Translations under genes and position numbers: made by a program
Shown: one piece after another, positions 26,252-37,500 of the stretch
Position numbering within the stretch: the first letter of the stretch is position 1
Layout of the letters: each line of letters opens with the position of its first letter
The notes under the pieces: model-generated
The model's input: the letters and a program-made list of their open reading frames with translations, nothing else
Databases searched by the model: none
What the model was told of the DNA's origin: nothing
Assembly: GCA_965153455.1 (NCBI GenBank)
Contig: OZ234493.1
Coordinates: 22,062,213-22,126,212 of the forward strand
Direction: 5' to 3'
Length of the DNA: 64,000 bases
Source: Sphagnum compactum
Taxonomy: Eukaryota > Bryophyta > Sphagnopsida > Sphagnales

Positions 26252-29200
26252 CTAGGTCGAAGGTGAGAGTAAGGAGATGAGGTGCAGCATGTAAGCTATC
26301 AAGCATCCCAACAAAGCTCCTGCAGCCACCTGCCACAGAAATTCCTCCACTGCATCAGAAGATCTCCTATAGGGTCCAGTAAAGGATTCATATGCCTTCT
26401 TAGCATACCAAACTCTCTAGACTCCTACAAAAACCTATGACAAATCAGGACTCTAAAAAGAATCAGATCCATTAAAAGAGCAACTTTCAGTTGCACAGCT
26501 CCATGTTGCCAATACCAAAATGCACCACAGGAATGGTCATGTAGTTGGACTATTTAGTTGGGAATGTAGACATCTTTTGCTTGAAACAGCTATCACATTG
26601 GATGAGATGTTCTCATGGGAGCACAATGTGAGAACAACTGGATATTAAGCTTCAATCTCATCACCATGTTTAACAAGCGAACTGTTTGAATTTTCCAACT
26701 TGGTCGTTCATTGGTAGTCTACCCTGCTCTTCCCCCTATGTGGCAAGTGCTGTATTGGGCTTTTGTAAAAATTTCCAGTCCCTTCATCAAGGCTAGAAAA
26801 CACCATGAAAGGAAAAGGATACCTGGGGAGGTGTATGCCCCAGAAACTCTCTAAGAGGCCGAATATCAGCAAGTGGGTGCTCCGGTGGAAGCTCGAAAAC
26901 TATTTGATTTAGAACCTGCACCCATTTCATTGTGCATCCCCCCCCACTCATTATTCCCTGAGACAATTCTATTGCATAAATTCACAGGCAGATTGCCAAT
27001 TGAGTTCACAGAGAAACTCAGCACACTGTTACCTCAATACAAGATGATTTGTCCAATCTTAATTGTTTGGCCTCAACAGGGAGGTGTGTAATCTCTGTTG
27101 TCCATCAGAGACCCCATCTAATGGCAGGTTCAGATCTTTGTTTACACCACAAGCAGAGCTACTATGGGAAATAACAGCTTCTAGACATTTCCCAGCTCCC
27201 ATCAAAGCTAATGATTACATGCATGGTCACAAGCCATTGTCTGTGCTGACAGACACCTCAAAATTGACTGGCACATAAAATGGAAATTAAGAGAACACTG
27301 CTGGTGACATTGTACAATGCATCCCTAGGGTTCAGTGATACAAACAAAGATTGAGTTGCTGTAGAGCACAGTTAAATGGTCTATTATGTGAATGTTGAGC
27401 TTTGACCCACTTCATCTTGAAACAGTAGTTGAAAATTTTGGACCAGGATATGTCCAAAAGCATGCTCAAATGTCATTTTAAGCAAAATCATTCTATGAAC
27501 CTGTCAGGACTTGGCATTGTGCCCAGGTTCCTCATGGAACCAACATGATAAAGCTGGGTCAACTTGATTCAAAAACTCACAAATCTCAATCAATTAGAAG
27601 AACAAAGAGGCACAAGGATGTGGTGATAACCTCAGCTTGTCGACCAGCCTGCAGCCTGACACCTGATGCATCATACATAACCTGCATAAAAAATTCCCAC
27701 ACCCACAAAGCCCACCTTCACAATTCCTTCCTACCTGGCCTTGTAGAAAACCTCTTCCTCCATTCTTCTCCTCTTTCTTTCTTGATAGCATAGTGATTTC
27801 TCTGAGTTTCTGAGGATGCAACTCTCAAATTGTTTGGTGCAATGGTCTTTTAAGCTGGCCACACTACATTCATAAATTCTCTTTCACGTCTCATCTTGCC
27901 TTGTGCGACTTTAAATGTTGAACCCCTTCTTGCTACTTCATATTATCCACCTATAAGGAGGCATTAATGTATTGCAGATGCAGATAAGACTGAGCATCTG
28001 CAATCCATATCTTTTGACCTCACACACAGGAAGCTACAAAAGTTTTGACAAACTTTCTTACAATGCTGGCAAGAACCAATGCGATTGCAAAAAGGGGTGA
28101 CGCAGGACCCTCGCGAAGGCCAATGGCACAAGCAAGGCCCATTACAGTGGCAGAGTGAGAGGATGGCATGCCCCCTGACCCATACAACCTCTTCACATCC
28201 CAACGTTTCTCCTTATACCTGCCCACCTACCACCTTCTTCAGCAGCATTTCCACAACCTTGCATATCCTCACCAAACAGAACTACAGGCATGAGTTCTTC
28301 ATCCATGAACCTAAATCCACCAACATGGTCCAAGGCTCTACAACATTCCACTGAGATAACAGGTAGTAGGAAGTAACTTTGACACTTCAATACAAATTCA
28401 GGCTGTAAAGCTGAGGACTCTTTTTGGTCTTGTGCTTGGAGGTTTGGCCAAACTCCTCTTGCAAAGAAAGCTTTGGTAAAGAATTCCTCCTCACAAAGAA
28501 TGTACCATTCCGCAAAGTGCAGAACCCTGGCAGTCAACAAGCTTGTGAACTATAACAAACCTACTTCCCCCCTTAGATTTAATCCAAAATGTCATCATAC
28601 TCAAACATTGGCATTCCTCATCACCAGAATTCATCCGCCAGCCATGTGCAGGAACCCTAGGAGTTGACTCAAGGGATGTTTGATACAACCATTTCTGTTT
28701 ATGCTACAACTATCACAAAGTCCAAGGAGAGATAGACAATGAGCTTGGTCTGTATTCCTACCAAACACACCTCTTTGTAAACACAATGCATACTAAACAG
28801 TAAAACCTCTGAGATTACTGGCTAATCATCAAATGTGGCCATGGCAACTTGGCTGTATACACCTGCCTGCAAGGGTTTGGAAGTGGGAGCCCTAGGTTAC
28901 AGTTTCATCAGAACACCAAAATATTGCAAAATAGCTCCGCTCTTCACTTGCTTCTGGATGGATGCAGGAAACTCACTCCTTCAAAGAGGAAAGACCATCC
29001 CACATAAATACATACATACAAAGAGAGAGGGGGTGGAGGAGGAGTCCGGAGGGGATCTCTTCTACGAATCTCTTTAGTTTGTCGCGACCAGGGGATGAGA
29101 AGCACAAGGGAGGCGAGAAAAGAGATCAAGGGAGTACCAAGTGGTCAAGACCTTGAGCGACTGGGCCACAGCAAAGGCCACAAATGCCGCAACCAGGGGT

Positions 29201-29289
29201 AGATTCGTGACTGCTTCGTACTGCGACTTTACCATTGTTGCATTCGCTGCTGTGGCTGCGCGTGCAATCTCTGTCGCTGTTGATCCCAT
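26252..29289 (-). CDS. PAP2/haloperoxidase-related (DUF212) membrane protein
   Basis: The family is annotated as acid phosphatase/vanadium-dependent haloperoxidase-related and has bacterial YuiD-type relatives; its substrate is unknown. Exons (minus) are 29289-29138, 28218-28062, 27681-27631, 26915-26823 and 26329-26252, all in phase, giving 176 residues. Family landmarks in order: hydrophobic LPLVAAFVAFAVAQSLKVL, KEKRWDVKRLYGSGGMPSSH (the PSxH-type phosphatase-like motif), VMYDASGVRLQAGRQAE, VLNQIVFELPPEHPL, RPLREFLGHTP, and the final membrane segment VAAGALLGCLIAYML. The third classical motif of PAP2 enzymes (SR-x5-H-x3-D) is absent, as is usual for this family, so catalysis is uncertain. 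The start is the first in-frame Met and gives a polar Ala-rich lead of about 28 residues. Plants often have a chloroplast or endomembrane version; location cannot be decided here. Confidence 0.92.
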
Positions 29290-30101
29290 TTCTCTGCGCT
29301 CTCAGATCCCCTTTCCAGTACTAAATATTTGAGCAAACCGGTAGTTGAATCTTGAACCGCCACCTCGCACCTGGAGGAACAATAGTGCCAAGTGGGGTTC
29401 CCGAACATTCCCCCCACCTAGAGCTCGATCTCCTCTAACAGCAGCAGCTATTAACGACGCCACGGAGAGAGAAACAGTGTTAAGTCAGTTTCCCCGAAGT
29501 GTGTTCATCCCAATATGACAGGCTAGAGAGGGAACCAGCGAGAGCAAACGACCGCAGCGAAAACAAAAACACAAACACAAAAGCATCATCATTCTTGCGC
29601 TCGTTTCCGCCGGAGCAACAAACAAACAAACAAACAAACCCCATTCTTTCTTGATGATGAGAATCGCTACGAAATCAAACAAACGAAACTCTCTAATAAT
29701 ACGGCAGTACAAAAAACAGATTTCTCTCAGCGAAAAGCCCACAGTAGAAGCAAACCAAAAAAACCATGTCGACCATGACCGAATCTCCTTTTCTTTCTTT
29801 GTCCAAAAAGCACCAAACAAGGTGATGGAAAAAAGCAACATACGTACCTCTCTCTTGTCGTTTCACTCTCTCTCTCTTTCGCTTTCTCTCTCAGCACTTG
29901 GATCTGATTCCCGGAGACAACATTGCCATCAACTTGGACATGGCAGGCACGCTTGGGCAGATGCGAATTCGCCGTTGCGCAACGCGACGATCGATGGAGA
30001 AGGGAATTGCAGCGACGCGGAGACAGAGAGAGAAGGAGAGGGAGGGAGTCGGGGGAGAGAGGGGGGCACAATAAGACGAGGAGTAAGTAGCGCAACAGGA
30101 G
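29290..30101 (-). promoter_or_regulatory. Upstream region of the DUF212 gene
   Basis: This G/C-richer stretch between the start codon and the MITE-like element is the likely promoter and 5' leader. It carries an (AAAC)n tract at 29616-29638 and CT-rich runs at about 29862-29890. Overlapping open frames on both strands are repetitive Ser/Leu or Arg/Glu sequences without family resemblance. I see no clear TATA box. Confidence 0.4.
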
Positions 30102-30485
30102 GGCCACAGTGAACCATGAAGGATGAATGATAAGTGGTCAGAAAACAGTTTTCTGTTGGGTTCCAGTACATTAGCTAACCATGGTGGTTGGTTAGCTCAG
30201 TTGGGGTTTTATTTTATTTTCCTACCTACCTACTAACAACTCACAAGCAGGTTGTTATCAGGTAGGTAGTAAAAACAGCCCTTACCTATGTATAAACCAC
30301 CTACTTACCTAGTGGTTACCTATTTTCTTACCTATCTATCTATCTATGTTTGAGAGCTATTTCTTACATAATTGGTTACCCAGGTGAAACTAAATATTAA
30401 CCCAGTTGAGGTTCATCCACAACTAAGGAATGACGGGCATCCGGTGGATGGATGGTGTGCTGGTGGGTGCTGGTTCACTGTGGCC
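30102..30485. mobile_element. MITE-like element, family A, copy 2 (384 bp)
   Basis: A perfect 15-bp terminal inverted repeat bounds it: ggccacagtgaacca at 30102-30116 and its reverse complement at 30471-30485. Internally it carries ccatgaaggatg, gttttctgttgggttccagt and clusters of cctac/gtagg, plus a (CTAT)n run at about 30329-30348. No open frame is present. Related copies are at 23789-24172 and, as a left end only, at 33537-33646. I could not find a clear target duplication. Confidence 0.75.
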
Positions 30486-30949
30486 ATTATATAATATTCC
30501 TAGGTACCCCCCCAAAGTGCCATATTTTCAATCCTCAGATTGCGCGTTGCCAATAGTTTCCACCATATTTTAAGGGTTAGCAACAAGTGATTTTTTTTTC
30601 CCCCACAAATTTTGTTGTTTTTTAAACCCAAAAGTGGAATTTTTGATGGATTTTTTTTTGTCTTTAAAGTGTAAATTCGACTAATTTTTCTATTTTTTTG
30701 AAAAAAACCTTCAAAATTCTTACATCACAAAAAATGGGGAGGCAAATTTTTAAAATAAAAATAAAAATCTCATGGTTGGGAACTTGGTTCTCAAAGGGCA
30801 TTATTTACATTACACCCAACATAATGTAGCTAACATACATAGCTAACAGATATTCAACACGACCTTGGCTTACGGGCTTTACAGACAGTGCCTTGCGTGA
30901 ACCATTGTCGTTACCATGGTAAAAATCCCAAAATCCATTTAAATTATTT

Positions 30950-31315
30950 CAGCAATGTGCTACTACACATTACCAGTGTGATGATCAATTATTTTATTTT
31001 TTTTCTTAGGTTTTCATATGGTTTTCAATAATTCATCATTATTCATGTCAATGTCAAATTTACTTTAAATTAATATATGTTTGATGGACATGAAAAGACA
31101 CATGTTGATTTGTTTTTTCATATCCATGTCCCAGGATAGGAAAAAAGAGTGTGATAGTTACAAAATGGAGATAATTATTAAGAAATTTAATAGAAAAAAA
31201 GGTTATTAAAAAATGAAATAGTTAAACTTGAAAATAAAATAATTATTTTTGAAATAGTCTTTGGAGTTGTCCATGGACAACCGTGCAAAGAATTCCAAAA
31301 CATCCCCCCATTTGA
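30950..31315 (+). repeat. Dispersed repeat family C, copy 2
   Basis: It aligns with 7015-7400 in the same orientation. Shared blocks run from the tttcatatggttttcaat-like left part through ttgttttttcatatccatgt to gtccatggacaacc near the right end. Confidence 0.6.
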
Positions 31316-33019
31316 TTGAACCATGACCCCCAAAGAAACTATGTTCTTTTTGGCCTCTTTTAGACTTTTGAGGAGGTCTTGATTCTTCAAGTATTCTCAA
31401 CATTCACAGCAATGTCCATGGAAAGAGATTAAAAAAATCAACAAAGGAAGGAAAAGTGAACCAAACAAAAGAAAAGTAGTAGCTGTGGAGGTGCTCAGGA
31501 AAAACTAAAGACAAAGAAAAATTTCCAAAATTGGTGGAAAAACTAGTTTGAGTCCCAGTTATTTCGTTTTGTAAAATTTTCATTCCCAGTTACGTGTTTG
31601 ATGCCCTATTATGCCAAAACTGGCCGCCCTCTAATCGAAGGACTTTACACATAAGTCTATTATCTTTGACTTTTGGAGTGGTATGAAGCATTGACAAATA
31701 ATTGAATTGGATCGAATGTAGTGTTCACCATGTTTTTGTTAGTTTATTTTATTTCAGTGAAATTTTATTGCTTGTGTTTCAAATTGGTGTTTTTTTTAAT
31801 CATTAATATTTGTGATTTAACATCCTAGACATGTTTTCCACACACACGATAAAAAGAAATGAAGGGCTATGAATTGGACAATCTTTCATCATGAAGGGCA
31901 AAACAAATTAGAGGCCTTCCTTAATAAAGGTTCACCCACCCTTCAATGTTGAACACGGCTGAAAGGCCTCACTAAAATAGGTGAAGGTACAAACAAGGGT
32001 GCTGGTACACCATGGCCTACAAACCGTATGACTATAGTTTATTAATTTCAACACAACAATTTCCGTGTACATTGAGGGTTAGACGGATGTAAATTGTAAG
32101 TTCCTTAACCCTAAGGGCTATCATCCCTAGGTTATAGGGAGCTTATGACAATGATACTTGGAATGATGGAAGCCTTAGGGTTTAGGCTACCTTGTATGAA
32201 AGCTTGTTGAAGCTAGAAGGATGGTAAGAAAAAAAGCTGTCAAAGCGCTTGATGAGTGTCATGCCCGTCCCTACGAATAGGGCTCAAGACTCAGCAAAAT
32301 TCTGCCTCACTAATTACACTAAAGAATAATGGCAAATCAGAAAGGCACTTTTAGGACAATTTAAGGGATATTCTCCCAAGGGGCCTTAACCTTGACCCCC
32401 CCCCCCCCCCCCCCCAAGAACAACAAAATAGTTTGCCTTGTATAGTTTTTATGAGATTCAAGTTTCAAAATATTCATACATTTTAGCATATGTTCTTCTG
32501 ATTGATTAATTTGCATATTGGTGCATTCAGGTTGCATTTTGATACATTTCATATGATTTTTTAAATTTTGATTTGACATTTAGATACTTTTAGATTTCAT
32601 AATTGCCATTTTGAAATTTTCGGTCAATAATGTTGATCCTTTCTGCATAATTTTAATTTTTAGTTTCGTACCATTTTTGTTTACAGCCTTCTGTCTGGTT
32701 CCATGTTTGCAATATAGAGGATTGTTGTTTGCAGTCATCATATGTTGCCATCCTTAGAGCATCTCCACCGGTGCTCAGTATGTGACTCCAGACAGTAAAA
32801 TTTATGGTGAAAAAGTCAAAATGTGCCGGTTTAGCTCAGGGAATTGGTTTTTCTGGACCAAATGTGTGCAGCTTGCCGTGGTGGTGAAAGGTGCAACACA
32901 TGTTGAAATGTTGGCCTTTTTATTATCTTGTCTTTAAAGTTGAAATAACCAATTTTGATCAATTTCAAACTTAATAGAAAATAAGGTCAAAAAAAACTTT
33001 TTAACCTAAAAGATTCAAG

Positions 33020-33100
33020 AAAAGTGGGGCAATTTTGAAATGAAATTGCCCGTCTTTCAAATGACACAGGCAATTTCGTGTTCAAAATTGCCTCACTTTT
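33020..33100. repeat. 81-bp near-perfect foldback
   Basis: The left arm starts aaaagtggggcaattttgaa and the right arm, read on the opposite strand, starts aaaagtgaggcaattttgaa. The two arms pair over about 38 bases with few mismatches and leave a very small loop. Each arm also contains its own small palindrome (ggcaattt...aaattgcc). It could be a short MITE or an RNA hairpin precursor. Confidence 0.7.
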
Positions 33101-33536
33101 GTTTCCGGAGGAATGAATATGCTTTATAACATGGTCTCCAAAATACATGAAATTGTTTTGAGCAGTGCTTTCAGACCCAGTGAGGGTCACTGGATTAAAT
33201 ACATGTAACTAGACAGCTGACCTGGAGGTAACTAGGGTTCATTAACCTAATGAATAAGTAAGTAATCTAGGATGAGAGAGATCATTCAAGGAATGAAATA
33301 ATAAATGAAGGAGAGGGCTAGCCCTCCCTAAGAATGATCTAGCTGCTCTTAATGAATGGGCCTGTTAATAAGGGATGAATGTTCAATATTTACTTTAACA
33401 GATGTGAATGAGAAGCGAGGATTCAATAATGTCTGCCAAATTCCAGTTGCATCTACAGAATTTACATGGAATAAATTTAAGTGAAAAATAATGAATAATT
33501 CAAATTATGATGATTTGCATGGTCATCAAGCAAGCC

Positions 33537-33646
33537 GGCCACATTGAACCAGCACCCACCAGCACACCATGAAGGATGGATGGTAAATGGACAGGAAAAG
33601 AGTTTTCTGTTGGGTTCCAGTTCCATAACTAACCATGGTGGGTGGT
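33537..33646. mobile_element. MITE-like element, family A, left-end fragment
   Basis: It begins ggccacattgaaccagcacc and proceeds caccagcacaccatgaagg, then gttttctgttgggttccagt and taaccatggtgggtgg. It keeps the segment that copy 2 has lost after its first 15 bases. The right half is absent. Confidence 0.65.
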
Positions 33647-34572
33647 CCATTTCTTGTGAACTTCATGGCACACTAGTGTAGCCTGTGCCATTTGTGAACT
33701 GGTTACCAAACTAACTTTTCCTTTCAAAACCATTTTTTGTAATATAATTGAATCTCCAACGACAAAAACTACGGTGGTTTGTGGGATCTCAATGTGACAA
33801 ACAAAACAAAACAAACAAACAACTTTCCTTCATAGATAGATTTCCTCTTTTAACTATTGCTGGTTTGAACTTGCAAGAAGGGGCGGAGCCACTTCTGTGA
33901 TACCTGAATCTATTCATCCATTGCTCCACATGATTCCTCAGAGTTCCTGGAGCGTCCCTTGTATGCACAGGTGCATACTAATCTTCATGCTTCTGCCAGA
34001 TAATGGGTGCATCATGATGCATCTAGAAATCTTCCCCTCCACAGACATTCAAATCTCACATGATGTTACTTCACTAGGTTTGGCCCAGGATACTGCTGCG
34101 GTTATCAATGTTATTCAGTTTGCAGGCCCACTGTTCAGGGGTGGTATTTTGATGCACTAGATTTCAGTTATACAGTTTACTAGCCGTGACAAGTTACAAC
34201 CAGGCTCAAAGCACAGTTTAACAGATGACAATGATGTCAGATTCTTTTAAGAATACATCCAAAGTACCTGAGATGGTGCAAAACTTGAGAAGGTTCACCT
34301 TCTGATGAACTCAATCACAAAATAGCCACAATGTTATATTTGCAATACGGAATCCACATTGCCTGCATAAGTATAATGAGCACAATGGTGACAACAGCCA
34401 AAACATAATTCAAAGTCACGTGGTACTAGTTTTCAGCATTCAGCGAACTGATCTTGCCCTCTTGGACTCAAACAAACATACTCTCCTACAGTTGACAATT
34501 ATCAGCACCCCCAAGAATAAACAACAGTCGCAAATCTTGCAGCACTCCTGCAAATGCAACTCTGCTCCACCA

Positions 34573-37500
34573 TTACTGTGAAGAGGTCCCACAAATATAA
34601 CAATAGACTACTTGTCCAAATTTAACTAACAAGGCCTTAAAGAGGGCCTCCAATAGGAAGGGCGCAACCCCAACTTGCCATGCAGTGCGCCAGCCAATTA
34701 TCACAGCCAGGCGCATGCCACCGACTGCAAGAACTGTAAGACTGGCAGCACTCAACCAAAATAGCCCCATGATGTCTTTCCCACTGGCATGACCAGCCAA
34801 CCAAGCAGCCAACAAAAAGCCCCACAAATAACCTGAGGACTTCTCTGTCAACAGTATGTGGTGGCCACTGCTGCCCCCAGCAAAAATAGGCAAGCCGCAG
34901 GCACCACCCAGAAGGTAGAGTAGCACAGCACCCATCCCCAGGTGTGAACCAAGGACAACTGATAGGGCCAGGACCGCAAGTGACTGAAGAGTGATGGGAA
35001 CTGGATTACCAGGCCTGTATATGCACACCTGGGCTGCAGCTGCTAATGCCATGGCACCAAGAACACAGCGCAAGACCATGGCCTTCCAATACAAAGCTTC
35101 TTTGGCACCCTGCTTTATGGATGACTTCATTGATGGGACCATGCTTGTATTGTGCATCAAAAGACCTCCAATGTATGTCGCCAGTACAGATTGTGCATCA
35201 GATTCAGTGACATGATCATGGGAAAGCACAACAAAATCAGCATACTTCCCTGGAGATAAAGATCCCACATAAGTATCCATGAAACTTGCATAAGCAGCTC
35301 CCACAGTATACCTGCAAGAATCATCTGTATGTGTTAGAAGTAATAAATCATTTCAGGAAGAAGACTTTGCAAGTTCATGGAAATCCCAGAGGATTTAGAA
35401 GAGCACACTTGCAACACAATGTAACAAGCAAAAATAATATGGCCAAAAAGCAGTAAGTATAGGGCAAACGTGCAGATGAAACATGATCAATCACACCAAT
35501 CTGCAGAGCATGGCTCTGAAATGTGTGTGCCCTGCATTTCTGGTTCTCATCTCAAAGAGGTTGAGAAGTGGGAGAGGCAATATGACATTTTGCTCTCTTT
35601 TCACGTTGTGGTTTCTTCAATATTCACACCAAATCTGCAAGATAATGGCCATAAAACATATGTACTCTACATTTCTGGTTCTCCTCTCCGAGCTTGAGAA
35701 TTGGGAGAGGTGATATGACATCTTGATAGCTTTCTTTTCAAGTTGCGGTTTCTTAAATATTTCTTCATCCACAGACATATGCAACTGACCTTATTGATCT
35801 GCAAGCAACTCAGGTGAACCTAGCAAGTGCTTCTCTTGTAAAGCCATATGACTTGGTTGATGGCACAGGAGTCAAGGAGAGATTTCCTTGCGATAAGCTG
35901 TTCTGCAATGTGATATGTCCTCACACATGCACAGCCACAACTTCAGCATGAACAAATAAAACATAAGCCCAACTTGCAACTCATAAGAATACTCAACTCA
36001 CCCTGTCAAAGCAGCTTCACTTGAGATAATTTCAAATGGAATCCACGGTGACTGCCAGCCATTGGGGGTCCTTCTTGTTGCTGCTTGGATGCCTCTTAAG
36101 GGATCAAGTGGGGACACCTATGCCAGAAATATATATAATATGTTCCATCAAGCATAAGTCTATCAGTCTCATTATCTTCTCTTAACTCAGACGGGTTCCA
36201 ATTCCAGACAATCCTCACAAAGTTGCAAAGAGAGACTGCTATGGTAGAGGCCATGAGGAAGGTGGACACTTGATAATGGCTTTCTAAGGAGCATTGAGTT
36301 TGTCTTCTAATATTGTCAAACAGAATTGCCCCAGAGTAGCCAGTGGGTGCCACCATGCATAATCTTCACCAACCATGATAAGTTTCATGACAATGGCAGT
36401 TTGCAGGATTATGAGGCAAATGTCAAGTTGAACTCACTGGCCAATCTGAACCCAGTGCAAGTTGTGTGCCATTTCCTAGAAGTGAATTGAAAAGGTAAGA
36501 ACTCTGTAATGCTCGCTCCTCTCCTAGCTTCCTTGAAGCATACTCCGCATCATCCAGCAGGTGATATGGCTGCCACCAACATAGAGAACATGAAACCAAG
36601 TTAATTACTATGCAAAGCTAATCATAGCAGGGAATGTCCTTTTGTACTATGTAGCCCTTTTTGCTGAATGTACCTGGTCAAAGCTTCAATATATTGCAGC
36701 TATGAAAGGTGTAGACATAAGATCTGCATATGTTAGCACTTACTTGCACAGAAGCAATCACACTACTTGCTCCAAAATGTCTAGGTGCCCCACCTGAAAG
36801 ATGCTGGGCATGTTCAATCTGTCTCCACCAACCAGCCCAGAGAGACTAGTTACCCCCATTGCAATTTATCAGAAAATGCAACTTCTATGCTGACAGTGAA
36901 TTATAGAATCAAATGCAGACAGTGGACTTTTTGCAGATAGTGCCAAAGATGTGCACCATTCCAATCAGTGGTGCGAGTGTCTGCTGAGACAAGAATTGAC
37001 AGACCAAACTGTCTGCAAAGGACAGGTACTGACACCTCATAACATCCTGCTCAAACAATAGAGGAGTCCCATTCAGATATGTCTTGCAGAGTTGCAATTA
37101 CTCTGAAACGTCGATCTCGGTGCCCATTCTTAGATTTAACAGTGTCAAACATTGCTAAAACTTGATCATTTGCTGCATCTCCAATGGCATGAACTGCAAC
37201 CTGCAAAACCAAGAGACCACACCACACAGGACATTTACCAACATCTTGCATGTGGAGACAGGATGATGTGGCAAGAGAGATTCACTTTGTAACTAAACAA
37301 CCATGATCCAGCCTCATACACAATCAATTTGTTGTACAGGCTGCTCCTACCTGAAGTCCAGCATTGTCTGCTTCTAAGACAGCTTCAAGAAGCCAGTCAG
37401 GATCTGAGACATGAAGCCCATAATTGGTATTATCATCTGCATATGCCTGCCAGAAATGGCATACCCATTAGGAATGCATTATTTGATGTTGAAAAGGAAG

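Larger units (their letters stand above)
30490..34570. other. AT-rich intergenic stretch with repeats
   Basis: No gene is supported. It holds a copy of repeat family C (30950-31315), a 20-base run of C (32396-32415), an 81-bp foldback (33020-33100), and a MITE-like left end (33537-33646). The part next to 34573 is probably downstream sequence of the amidohydrolase-BioY gene. Confidence 0.55.

Noticed and set aside
29485-30112. Open frames of 118-153 codons on both strands upstream of the DUF212 gene
   Set aside because: Composition is repetitive (Ser/Leu/Arg/Glu), the frames overlap each other, and one runs into the MITE-like element.
30189-30205. gttagctcagttgggg, resembling a tRNA A box
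   Set aside because: No B box (ggttcgaatcc-like) or acceptor-stem pairing occurs at the right distance; the motif lies inside the MITE-like element.
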